Positions 45,580 to 54,241 of a stretch of DNA of 64,000 nucleotides are shown piece by piece (position 1 is the first letter of the stretch; each line of letters starts with the position of its first letter). The DNA is from Bacillota bacterium. Lineage in GTDB: Bacteria; Bacillota; Clostridia; Lachnospirales; Lachnospiraceae. The position numbers were made by a program, and so were the translations under genes. The notes beneath the pieces were generated by a model. That model was not told where the DNA came from. It saw nothing but the letters and a program-made list of their open reading frames with translations, and did no database searches. The stretch spans positions 1 through 64,000 of the forward strand of contig JAEWSH010000061.1 of assembly GCA_023398375.1 (NCBI GenBank), given 5' to 3'.

Positions 45580-45628
45580 TATAATAGACTCCTTGAAAGT
45601 AATAAACTTTCAGGAGCCTACTATATAA
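45580..45628 (-). terminator. terminator-like hairpin after the DUF4127 gene
   Basis: On the minus strand CTCCTGAAAGT and its near complement (one bulge) form a stem extended by AT pairs, followed further on by a T-run. It ends the amino-sugar operon. Confidence 0.6.
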
Positions 45629-45642
45629 TTTGCTGGAAATGT

Positions 45643-47166
45643 TTAGCTAATTTTTAATGTTTCATTTTTATTATTATAACTTACATGCAAACTGACTTCA
45701 AACATACGCTTCCAAGGCATGTGCACCGATACGATATCAAGTCTGTCTGCAATTGATGGAAGATATTCCTTGGTAAACTGAATGAGCTGTTCCTTCACCA
45801 TAACTGCAACTTCACCTTCTTTTTCTTTTACATCAAAGCAGTTCATTCCCAATTCTTCCAACTGCCCTGTAACCTTCTTACGAACAACAGAACAATATCC
45901 GCAGTCTTCCACATATCGCTCCATGAGAAAATTCTGATGTGTTATTGTCATTCCATAGTAGAAGGCATCAATTCCTTCTGCAAGAGCAGTTCCGATTGTA
46001 TTTGCCGATGTATTCCAGCCGGCATATCCTGCAACCTTGTCCAATAAATGATTCTTATCCATCATACGCAATAGTTCTAGATCACCACCATTTGCATAAG
46101 CATTATCCGCTATCGTTACTAACTTTCCTTCTTTGATTCTTTCTTTTATAAAATCAATCATCTCCGGAAGGGATCTTTCTGCATAATAGTTAGGATTTTT
46201 TGAGGGCTGGTCTTCTGCTTCTTCCATAAGATTGTCTGGCGCCGTAACTGCCATTATAATATCTGCATTTTCATAACAATCTGTAAGTTGGCATCCTGAT
46301 GACAGAACATGATATTTAATTGTATTTGCAAGACGATTGCCTTCATATAGTGGTATCAGATTCTTTGATGCTTCACTTGCATATTTGATATAGACTCGCA
46401 ATTTTTTTCCATGGAATGAATTTAGAAATTTTGACATAAGTGTCAACCCGACTTCATCTGCACCCGGATACATGAGGATGCAATCTGTTAAATTTTCTTT
46501 AGAAATCTTTTTACGAACCTGCTCCTGATCTATTGCTGCATAACCATAGGTAGCCGAATCGTCCTGTGGAATAACAAGTGCATCGAGATAGCCATTTCTT
46601 ACATAATCTACCATTAGGTTATTTAAACTCTGATTTTTCTGTCTTCTTGATACATAATCATTCAAGTAATCACCATCTATTTCATCCAATAGGTGCTTTA
46701 ACTCATGGTCACTACATAGACCAAGCCTGCTTCTGTGAATAATTTCTCCGACTTTGTGAATTAATGTGCCACTATGCTCATAATACTCTGGTTCTTCATC
46801 ATCACTTGAATAATCAGGACAACGCATAATTACCTGAAAAGCATAGATTAAAAGTCTCGGGTTATCCTCTTTTAATTTTATAATAGTCGTGGCCAATCGC
46901 TCAAATGAGCTGACTGCTCCCTGATGGATTCTTGATGGTACCAACCCTCCATATAGCATCATATCAACAGACAGGATCAACCCATCTGCATCCTTGCATT
47001 CTTCTATTAAGAATTTAATAATAGCCGCTGCATCAGCGGGCTTTTTCTTATCTCCTAACTCTTTTGGTCTGACAATTTCAATATCATCATGTCTATATAA
47101 TTCATATGGAAAATCATAATTACATGGTCTCTCATCCAATGGAAGTAATACTATTTTCTTTTTCAT
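45643..47166 (-). CDS. DUF4127 family protein
   Basis: A 507-residue protein of unknown function. The DUF4127 signature VLLPLDERPCNYDFP opens the protein, followed by ILSVDMMLYGGLVPSRIH, DDSATYGYAA, DEVGLTLM and DNAYANGGD. GAGGGAAGAAATT precedes the start. No signal peptide is present. It is last of the GH20 operon, 50 bases after a permease gene. This suggests a role in breakdown of the imported amino sugar, by context only. Confidence 0.88.
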   Translation of the reverse strand: MKKKIVLLPLDERPCNYDFPYELYRHDDIEIVRPKELGDKKKPADAAAIIKFLIEECKDADGLILSVDMMLYGGLVPSRIHQGAVSSFERLATTIIKLKEDNPRLLIYAFQVIMRCPDYSSDDEEPEYYEHSGTLIHKVGEIIHRSRLGLCSDHELKHLLDEIDGDYLNDYVSRRQKNQSLNNLMVDYVRNGYLDALVIPQDDSATYGYAAIDQEQVRKKISKENLTDCILMYPGADEVGLTLMSKFLNSFHGKKLRVYIKYASEASKNLIPLYEGNRLANTIKYHVLSSGCQLTDCYENADIIMAVTAPDNLMEEAEDQPSKNPNYYAERSLPEMIDFIKERIKEGKLVTIADNAYANGGDLELLRMMDKNHLLDKVAGYAGWNTSANTIGTALAEGIDAFYYGMTITHQNFLMERYVEDCGYCSVVRKKVTGQLEELGMNCFDVKEKEGEVAVMVKEQLIQFTKEYLPSIADRLDIVSVHMPWKRMFEVSLHVSYNNKNETLKIS

Positions 47167-47215
47167 AATTTCTTCCCTCATTCATATATTCTATAATTCT
47201 TTATAACCGCTTATA

Positions 47216-48055
47216 TCAGCCTTTTACTGCACCGCTTACCGCCTCAATATAGTTCTTTTGTGCAAATAAAAACATAATTATTACCGGTATTATGGAAATG
47301 ACAGTGCCTGCTGCAATATATCCGAATTTGTAATTGAATGAGCCGTTCAAATATTGCAATGCTGTTGCAAGCGGATATTTATCCGGGTCTTGTAACACAA
47401 TAATCGGCCATAAAAATTCATTCCATGTCCCGATAAAGTCAAAAATAACAACGGTAGAAATAGATGGAACAATACTAGGGAGCATAATTTTCCACCATAT
47501 TTTTGTTTCTCCTGCACCATCAATACGAGCCGCTTCCATTAGTTCTCTTGGAATTGCAAGGTAAGACTGCCTTAATAATATAATACTGAATACCTGAACA
47601 GAGCCCGGCAATACAACACCTGCCAACGTGTTGATCAAGTGCAGTTTTGTAATTGTAAGATAGTTGATAATCATGCCTGCTGCCGCCGGAATAATCATTG
47701 TACTGATCAAAATTGTCAGAATAACTTTCTTTCCTTTAAATTCCATGCATGCCAACGGATAAGCACACATAGATGAAAAAATAACATCACATGCAATTGC
47801 ACTGATTGTAATCGTAAGGGTATTCAATATATATTTGGGTATAGACATAAAATTGAACACTCCAATATAATTAGCTAATGTAGGTGCAGAAGGTAAAAAA
47901 TTAAGATCATAGATATTCTGTCCTGATTTAAAGGATGTCCCGAACATCCATAAAAATGGTCCGGCACATATCACTGCGATCAGAAATAGTATGATGTATG
48001 AAAAAGTAGTTTTCATAGCTTTTTTCGCTTTTTTCTTTTTAACTAGACTATTCAT
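47216..48055 (-). CDS. sugar ABC transporter permease (MalG type)
   Basis: A 279-residue inner-membrane permease with six helices. The ATPase-contact EAA loop is in LMEAARIDGAGETKIWWKIMLP. The start region overlaps the end of the first permease, so translation is coupled. It works with the next upstream permease and the binding protein at 49031-50311. No ATPase is encoded here, so an MsmK/MsiK-like shared ATPase elsewhere probably energises it. Confidence 0.92.
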   Translation of the reverse strand: MNSLVKKKKAKKAMKTTFSYIILFLIAVICAGPFLWMFGTSFKSGQNIYDLNFLPSAPTLANYIGVFNFMSIPKYILNTLTITISAIACDVIFSSMCAYPLACMEFKGKKVILTILISTMIIPAAAGMIINYLTITKLHLINTLAGVVLPGSVQVFSIILLRQSYLAIPRELMEAARIDGAGETKIWWKIMLPSIVPSISTVVIFDFIGTWNEFLWPIIVLQDPDKYPLATALQYLNGSFNYKFGYIAAGTVISIIPVIIMFLFAQKNYIEAVSGAVKG

Positions 48056-48932
48056 CACCCTTCATTCCTCCTCCCTTGTTACCATAAATAAAGATGAAAA
48101 TACTTAATGAAGTTGTTATGAGCGCCTGAACGGCTCCAATCGCTGAAGCATAGCCAAATTCGAAATCCGTAAATGCTTTTGTATAAGAATAATAATTGAT
48201 GACCATAGTTGCATTATCCGGTCCGCCTTTGGAAAGTACGTAAACCACATCAAATACGCCAATTGCGGAAATAACAGAGTTCAAAGAACAAAACCAGATA
48301 TATGGTTTTAAAAGTGGAAGCTTAATTTTGATGAATGTCTGAATGGCATTTGCTCCATCTACAAGTGCCGCCTCTTCCAGTTCCTTGGGAACAGATTGTA
48401 AACCGGCAAGATACAACATCATATAATATCCGATTCCCTGCCATATTGTTATAAACATAATACAAAGCATTGCTGTCTTACTGTCATTTACAAATCCCAG
48501 CGGCTGACTAATGATTCCCATGTTAATCAGAACCGTATTGATAACACCGCTTGAACTAAACAAAAATCCCCACATAATGGAAACAGCAACCATTGAAGTA
48601 ATTACCGGTATATAAAACAATGTACGGAATACCGAAATTCCAAATATTTTTTTATTTACAAGAATTGCCATAAGGACTGCTAATATCTGTAAAACCGGAA
48701 CAATCATTACAAATATAAAAGAATTTTTTATGGCAATCCAGAATTCCCGATCTCCAAAAGCTCTAATAAAATTGTTAAATCCAATAAACTTAGTTGTACC
48801 AACTACAGAATAATCATAGAACATTAAAGGAAAACTCCCGATAATAGGAGTTATGACAAATACCGTTAGAATCAACAACGCAGGAGCCATAAATAAATAG
48901 GCCTTAATATTCTGTTGCACTTTTGTTTTCAT
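48048..48932 (-). CDS. sugar ABC transporter permease (MalF type)
   Basis: A 294-residue permease with six hydrophobic helices. The EAA motif is ELEEAALVDGANAIQTFIKIKLP. The start MKTKVQQ follows GGGAGGCACCT. It overlaps the next permease by 8 bases and is part of the carbohydrate uptake 1 family (binding protein, MalF, MalG). Confidence 0.92.
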   Translation of the reverse strand: MKTKVQQNIKAYLFMAPALLILTVFVITPIIGSFPLMFYDYSVVGTTKFIGFNNFIRAFGDREFWIAIKNSFIFVMIVPVLQILAVLMAILVNKKIFGISVFRTLFYIPVITSMVAVSIMWGFLFSSSGVINTVLINMGIISQPLGFVNDSKTAMLCIMFITIWQGIGYYMMLYLAGLQSVPKELEEAALVDGANAIQTFIKIKLPLLKPYIWFCSLNSVISAIGVFDVVYVLSKGGPDNATMVINYYSYTKAFTDFEFGYASAIGAVQALITTSLSIFIFIYGNKGGGMKGDE

Positions 48933-49030
48933 AGGTGCCTCCCAACACAAAATGAATAGATAAGTCAATTCATCTGCTACATATTATCCGGCTTCGTGCA
49001 ACTGCGCGAAGCCGTTATGGTACTTCATTA

Positions 49031-50311
49031 CTATTTTAGTATTTTGTTAACTGCTTCTTCCACATTATTCAATGATTCTTTTGTATCTTTGCCACTGGTA
49101 ATTGCCGCCTCAAATGCTTTATTGACTGCTGTCTGAATATCATTTTGATTTTCAACACCAAGTGAGTAATCTTCAGAAGTTGCACCTACTGCCACAGACA
49201 TAGCTCTTGCCTGTCCTTCCGTTGATTCTTTATCGGATGTAAAATAAGAATCTTTCGAAGCTTCTACTGTGGACGGGAAAATTACATCCATTTTATCAAT
49301 TGCTAACTGATTTTCATCATTTGTCATATATGCTGCAAATTTAATTGCTTCTTCATGATTTTTGCTTGCTGTAGGAATTACCATATTCATTAATGCATTT
49401 CTGCTGACACCGGCACTTCCCATAAGAGGCTTTCCTACAGCAGTTGTTGCATAAATGTCAGGAGCTTCATCCTTAATTCGTGTTAATGCAGAACCGGATG
49501 TAGAAAGAATTGCTAATTTACCAGTCTCATATAATTTCATTTCTTCATCCCAGCTGCCCCATTTTGTTTTTGGTAAAATGTCTTTTTCTGTATACGCTTT
49601 AAAAGAATCTAATAAATCTACAGTTGCCTGTGTATTGAAGGCAGCCGCTGTATTGTCCTCATTTAATACCGGTATTCCATATTCAAATAAAAGATTAAAG
49701 AATTCTGCAGGTGTATAAAGATAGGCACCTGTTGCCTCTTTCATCTGCTCTGCATATTGATTCGCCTCATCATAGGTAGTCGGAATTTCTGTAATTCCTG
49801 CTTTTTTCATTAAGTCTGTATTGTAAAGTAAAATATCCGGTGCGGCATACCACGGAAATGCATATACAGAGTCTCCAATTTTCGCCGAGTTATAAAGACT
49901 TTCAATATAAATACTCTTTTGCTCTTCTGTTGCTTCTTGGTTCAGGTCAACCAAGGCATCTTTTCCAGCCAGTGATAAGGCCATCTGCGTATTTAGGTTA
50001 ACAACATCTGGAGCGATACCTCCTGCAATGGCAGCTACAAATTTTGTCTGAATATCTTCATACGGCAGATCAACCCACTTAATCGTAACATTTGGGTTTT
50101 CTTTCTCGTAGGCTTCAAACTTTTCATTGAACAGGTCCGTAAACGTTGGCTGCATGGAAATGGTCCAGAACTCAATCGTTATTTTTCCCGCTGACGCGCT
50201 TGCGGAATCCGTATCACCCGCCGTACTACTACTGCTTTTTTCTCCACATCCGGTAAGCATGGTACTCATTATCAGTAACATACAAAGTGCTTTCCTAATA
50301 TTCTTCTTCAT
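49031..50311 (-). CDS. sugar ABC transporter substrate-binding lipoprotein
   Basis: A 426-residue family-1 solute-binding protein. A signal peptide ends in the lipobox LTGC (Cys22), so it is anchored to the membrane. The mature part follows the maltose-binding fold (ITIEFWTISMQPTFTDLFNEKFEAYEKENPNVTIKWVDLP). GGGAGGATTAAACT precedes the ATG. Adjacent GH20 and NanE genes suggest an amino-sugar oligosaccharide, but the ligand cannot be read from sequence. Confidence 0.93.
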   Translation of the reverse strand: MKKNIRKALCMLLIMSTMLTGCGEKSSSSTAGDTDSASASAGKITIEFWTISMQPTFTDLFNEKFEAYEKENPNVTIKWVDLPYEDIQTKFVAAIAGGIAPDVVNLNTQMALSLAGKDALVDLNQEATEEQKSIYIESLYNSAKIGDSVYAFPWYAAPDILLYNTDLMKKAGITEIPTTYDEANQYAEQMKEATGAYLYTPAEFFNLLFEYGIPVLNEDNTAAAFNTQATVDLLDSFKAYTEKDILPKTKWGSWDEEMKLYETGKLAILSTSGSALTRIKDEAPDIYATTAVGKPLMGSAGVSRNALMNMVIPTASKNHEEAIKFAAYMTNDENQLAIDKMDVIFPSTVEASKDSYFTSDKESTEGQARAMSVAVGATSEDYSLGVENQNDIQTAVNKAFEAAITSGKDTKESLNNVEEAVNKILK

Positions 50312-50368
50312 AGTTTAATCCTCCCAGATTATAATATATTTTAACAAGCATTTCGCTCTGTTAACAAG

Positions 50369-52210
50369 TTACCCAATAACAGCGGTTGTTACAATATTAC
50401 TCCACAAGTTATAGTCTAATGTTTCAATGGTATTATCATCCGAATAACGATAAGGATATCTTTTTTCTTCAAGTTCTTCTACCAATGCTATTTCACCGTT
50501 GCTATATGCCAATAGTGTTTCACTGACATCCAGCAATCTCTGCTTTAATCCTCCAATACGAATACTCTGTACTTCAAACCCAAAGGACTTATTCTCTTTC
50601 ATCCATTGATTTTTAAATTTTTTATATAAATCATCCAAATCAATTAATAATGCAGGTATCTCAGTTGTAGCTATTTTCTTTATCCGTACAATATCTCTTT
50701 TATCATAAGCTTCTTTTATTTGATTCCCGAGATTTGATTTTCTTCTTAGCACACCGCACAGCCCCGCCTGCGTATCAAATAAATAACCAAATGGCTGCAA
50801 ATTCTTTAATTTCTGAAGCTGTTTTTCTGTCTCGTAATAATATGTTGAAATTTGTTCACTGGTAACAGAATCAAATGTTCCAAGCAGCGCATCGTTATAA
50901 AGAAGGTATTTACTTGCATTGTTATGTTTATCCTTATACTCTGTGTAAGGATTACTTTTATCTATTTTCATAAAATCCGTAAATGGAATTCCTGTCAGCA
51001 GCTCAAATCCGCTTTCTGGAACCTGATCCGTATAAGCCTGATTGGCATTCATGAACAGTGTCGGTAAAATCGCAAATATGCTGGTTTCAGCTCCGTTATC
51101 TCCCCAAGCCGTAATGACAACAGACTGAATATTATTATTTCTACAGGCGCTTAATGCTGCTTTTCCTGCTTCAATGCTATATCCATTATGTGGTGCAAAG
51201 CCGGTCCACTTCCATGCTCCACCCGCAAAGCCAACTTTGTCGCTTATCTTCAGATGCTGCTTCAGCATTTCATCATATTTTTTTTGATCACAGGAATAAT
51301 AATCCCAATAAACCAGTTCTACACCTTTTGGAATTTTTATTTCCGGCATTTTGGTATCCTGTCGTACATAATACTCACCACCAAATGCCAGTCTAAAAAA
51401 CATATCACTCCACATCTGTACCTTTAAGCCATAGTTATTGCAAATAGAAAATACTTTTTCTAAGTGTTTCTCCATAATGTCAAATCGCTTCTCATATCCG
51501 TTTTGATCTAGATATTTCCCAAGCCCGACCATATGTGCTTCATCCATTCCTATGTTAATCTTCTTGCAGGTGAAATTATCTGCAACTGTTTTTATCACTC
51601 TGTCCAGAAATTGATATGTCCTGTCTGCTCCTATTAGCAATATATCATTTACATCTATGCAGGATTGGAAATCTTCATATCTTGTTATCTGATTATAGTG
51701 TGCCAGTGTTTGAATATATGGTCTTAACTCCATCCCGAATATTTCTGCATATTGGTCAAGTTCCTTGATCTCATCCGCCTTAAGTGCGCCCCGCATATAA
51801 CCGGTATAAGGCTCCTCCTTTATTTGAATCGTATCCTCCATATATAATCCAATGAAACTATAGCCCATGAGTGCCAGTAAGCGAATCAGCTGTTTTACCG
51901 TGTCTGTCCTTAACACTGCATTTCTCGAAATATCGACCATGATTCCAAATTCATTAAAGATCCTATGCTCCTTAATTCCATCTGGTTCTTTTGCACTATA
52001 CAGCATGAATAATGCTCTGCAAAAATCTATTTTATTGTGATAATAGATATGTGCATCTTTTCCCTTCACACATATCTGATAGCCTTTTTCTGAACTTACC
52101 TTCGCATGAATTCTATATTCATTAGGAATCAGACTTTGTTCCAAAACCTGATTTTCCTCATTGATTATTTTTTTTATATCCTCGGAGCAATTACCCGATA
52201 TCATTTTCAT
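50369..52210 (-). CDS. GH20-type beta-N-acetylhexosaminidase, divergent subgroup
   Basis: A 613-residue protein. After an N-terminal region (about 1-85) a TIM barrel begins at NEFGIMVDISRNAVL. The catalytic Asp223-Glu224 pair is in NIGMDEAH, and a C-terminal helical extension follows. No signal peptide is present, so it should act on imported material. It differs markedly from the classical enzyme at 12192-13637. It is first of the operon with the ABC importer and DUF4127 genes. Its precise substrate is unknown. Confidence 0.82.
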   Translation of the reverse strand: MKMISGNCSEDIKKIINEENQVLEQSLIPNEYRIHAKVSSEKGYQICVKGKDAHIYYHNKIDFCRALFMLYSAKEPDGIKEHRIFNEFGIMVDISRNAVLRTDTVKQLIRLLALMGYSFIGLYMEDTIQIKEEPYTGYMRGALKADEIKELDQYAEIFGMELRPYIQTLAHYNQITRYEDFQSCIDVNDILLIGADRTYQFLDRVIKTVADNFTCKKINIGMDEAHMVGLGKYLDQNGYEKRFDIMEKHLEKVFSICNNYGLKVQMWSDMFFRLAFGGEYYVRQDTKMPEIKIPKGVELVYWDYYSCDQKKYDEMLKQHLKISDKVGFAGGAWKWTGFAPHNGYSIEAGKAALSACRNNNIQSVVITAWGDNGAETSIFAILPTLFMNANQAYTDQVPESGFELLTGIPFTDFMKIDKSNPYTEYKDKHNNASKYLLYNDALLGTFDSVTSEQISTYYYETEKQLQKLKNLQPFGYLFDTQAGLCGVLRRKSNLGNQIKEAYDKRDIVRIKKIATTEIPALLIDLDDLYKKFKNQWMKENKSFGFEVQSIRIGGLKQRLLDVSETLLAYSNGEIALVEELEEKRYPYRYSDDNTIETLDYNLWSNIVTTAVIG

Positions 52211-52247
52211 CTACCAGCTCTGCCTTTCTAATATGATTTATAGTGCC

Positions 52248-52275
52248 ATTATAACAATATCAGTTCATAATTCAA
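52248..52275 (-). promoter_or_regulatory. promoter of the GH20-ABC-DUF4127 operon
   Basis: On the minus strand TTGAAT (52270-52275) and TATAAT (52248-52253) have 16-base spacing. GTTGAATTATGAAC at this promoter is an imperfect dyad that could be an operator. Confidence 0.6.
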
Positions 52276-52368
52276 CGATTCTGGTAGATGCAGGAAGTAA
52301 TTACACATATTTTGTCCTTCTATTTTATTTTCTGAAAATAGATTCACAATATCCTGAAATAGTATGCT

Positions 52369-52432
52369 CAAAAAGGCTGTCCGAATATAATACAGAATTA
52401 ATTACCTGTGTCATACTCGGGCAGCCTTTTTC
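52369..52432. terminator. terminator of the NanE-PhnP-RpiR transcript
   Basis: AAAAGGCTGTCCGA pairs with TCGGGCAGCCTTTT (one G-T pair), around a 32-base interior that can fold further. It has A/T runs at both ends, so it can act on either strand. Confidence 0.75.
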
Positions 52433-52490
52433 CTAAATATCTAATTTTACATTATGCTAATTACTCCTAACTTTATTGATAAGCTTCCGC

Positions 52491-53321
52491 TCAATCATCG
52501 CGTTTTCCTCCATATAAAGCTCTCAAAGTCTCTTTATATTTTTGTACTTTAAAGTAAGAATTATTTGCCAAATAATAGCTGTAAAATATATCAATCATAA
52601 TAAGAATCGGAAATTGGGGCGAAATGGTGGTTCCACCATCCAGATTCTTTGCCATTGCAACATATAGAATTTCGTCGCAATATTTTTCTTCATTTAATGT
52701 GTGATTAGAAGTAATCAGAATTACTCTTGCATGATTTTGTTTTGCAATTCCTACTGCCTTCATTACTTCCTTGGTTTTTCCGCTTAATGAAATTGCAATA
52801 ATCAGACTTGTTTCATCTGCCAACGCCGCATTCATTTGAATCATTTGAGAATCTGTTACTGCCTCAACATTCAGTCCAAGTCTCATGAAGCGTAATTGAA
52901 ACTCCTGTGCCACATATCCCGAACTACCCATTCCATATACAAATACTCTGCTTTTATTATGTAACAGTGCCGAGATTCGATTTATCTGATCTTCATTCAG
53001 AATATCAAAGCTCTCATCTAATAATTTCTTATAATTGCCCTTGACTCTTCTTGTTAGCAGACTGATATCACGATCCTGTATTTCTTCCTGTAAATCTTTT
53101 TCATAAGAATAGATAAGTTCCCGGTATCCTTTATAACCGCACTTTTTTGCAAATCTGGACATTGTAGCTTCTGATACATACAATATTTGAGAAATATTTT
53201 TTGATGAAAAATCAATGAGCTTCACATTATTCACAAAAAAATCTGAAATACTCCGCTCTACCTGTGTCATATTCTCATAGCTATTAATGATATTCTGCTT
53301 TGCTTCATTCTTAGATTTCAT
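52491..53321 (-). CDS. RpiR/MurR family transcriptional regulator
   Basis: A 276-residue regulator. An N-terminal HTH_6 domain (SEATMSRFAKKCGYKGYRELIYSY) is followed by a SIS sugar-phosphate isomerase fold (RVFVYGMGSSGYVAQEFQLRFMRLG and IAISLSGKTKEVMKAV), which binds phosphosugars. It is last in the nanE operon and is the probable regulator of both amino-sugar transcripts; ManNAc-6-P or GlcNAc-6-P is a likely effector by analogy. Confidence 0.92.
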   Translation of the reverse strand: MKSKNEAKQNIINSYENMTQVERSISDFFVNNVKLIDFSSKNISQILYVSEATMSRFAKKCGYKGYRELIYSYEKDLQEEIQDRDISLLTRRVKGNYKKLLDESFDILNEDQINRISALLHNKSRVFVYGMGSSGYVAQEFQLRFMRLGLNVEAVTDSQMIQMNAALADETSLIIAISLSGKTKEVMKAVGIAKQNHARVILITSNHTLNEEKYCDEILYVAMAKNLDGGTTISPQFPILIMIDIFYSYYLANNSYFKVQKYKETLRALYGGKRDD

Positions 53322-53336
53322 ATCTTCATCCTCATA

Positions 53337-54170
53337 TCACAGCTCCAGTTCGAACCCATCATATGCAACTAAAAAGCCATCTTTGGCTACCTCTGATTTC
53401 AATTCTTCATGTGTAAGATTAGCATTATGAGAAAAATGAGTAATTACAAATTTAGTCTTTTCATCTGCACAGCCCATCCGGTACATTTTATCTTTAACTA
53501 ATCTGTTGTTATCAATTCCCATATGATAATTTTCACAATATCCTTTTCCGTTTGTACAATCCATGCTGACAAGGTCAATGTATTTATCTTTTAATTTCTC
53601 CCATGTTCTTTCCGGATACCAACCTGTATCATTTGCATATAACAGACATTTTCCATCTTTTTCTATCAGATACAAAAGGCATTCTTCGTTTTCTTTATGA
53701 TCTGCTGCAAGCGCAGTGATATGGTATCCCTCTTTGGTATCAATTTCTTCCCACGCATGAATTTCCCGATATTGCTCTACCTGTGCCAGATTACTGGTAT
53801 CATCCTCCTCTGTCAGAGCTCTTTCATATAACATCCTGACAGCACCATTTCCGTACACCTCCAATTTATTTGCCACTGTATTATGCGCATATGGTTCTCC
53901 CCTTAAAATAAGATCAAGCGGATAAAAATGGTCTTGATGGGAGTGCGTTATTAGTAATGTGCTGACCGCGCTTAATTGCAGCTCTTCATTCAAAACATGC
54001 ATATATACGTCTGGTGGAAAGTCTACCAATAATGTTTCATCAATAATCACTTGAGAGCGGGTTCTAATATTCCTGTCTTTCAGTTTCCTTGCCTTTCGAC
54101 AAGCCTTGCATTCACAAAACAGAGCCGGCCATCCCTCTGCCGCTGCAGTTCCTAAATACTTTATTTTCAT
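53337..54170 (-). CDS. PhnP-like metallo-beta-lactamase fold hydrolase
   Basis: A 277-residue MBL-fold enzyme. It has an N-terminal Cys cluster CECKACRKAR (near residues 20-29), RTRSQVIID, the metal motif THSHQDH (residues about 94-100), ANDTGWYPE and VITHFSHNA. This resembles PhnP, a phosphodiesterase acting on cyclic ribose phosphates. The NanE/RpiR context suggests a sugar-phosphodiester substrate instead, but this is inference. Confidence 0.85.
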   Translation of the reverse strand: MKIKYLGTAAAEGWPALFCECKACRKARKLKDRNIRTRSQVIIDETLLVDFPPDVYMHVLNEELQLSAVSTLLITHSHQDHFYPLDLILRGEPYAHNTVANKLEVYGNGAVRMLYERALTEEDDTSNLAQVEQYREIHAWEEIDTKEGYHITALAADHKENEECLLYLIEKDGKCLLYANDTGWYPERTWEKLKDKYIDLVSMDCTNGKGYCENYHMGIDNNRLVKDKMYRMGCADEKTKFVITHFSHNANLTHEELKSEVAKDGFLVAYDGFELEL

Positions 54171-54241
54171 CTGTCGTTCCCTTTCCAGCTACTCGTTTTA
54201 TTTACTTTGAATGAATAAGAGATAGTGTCGGCGTTTCAGAT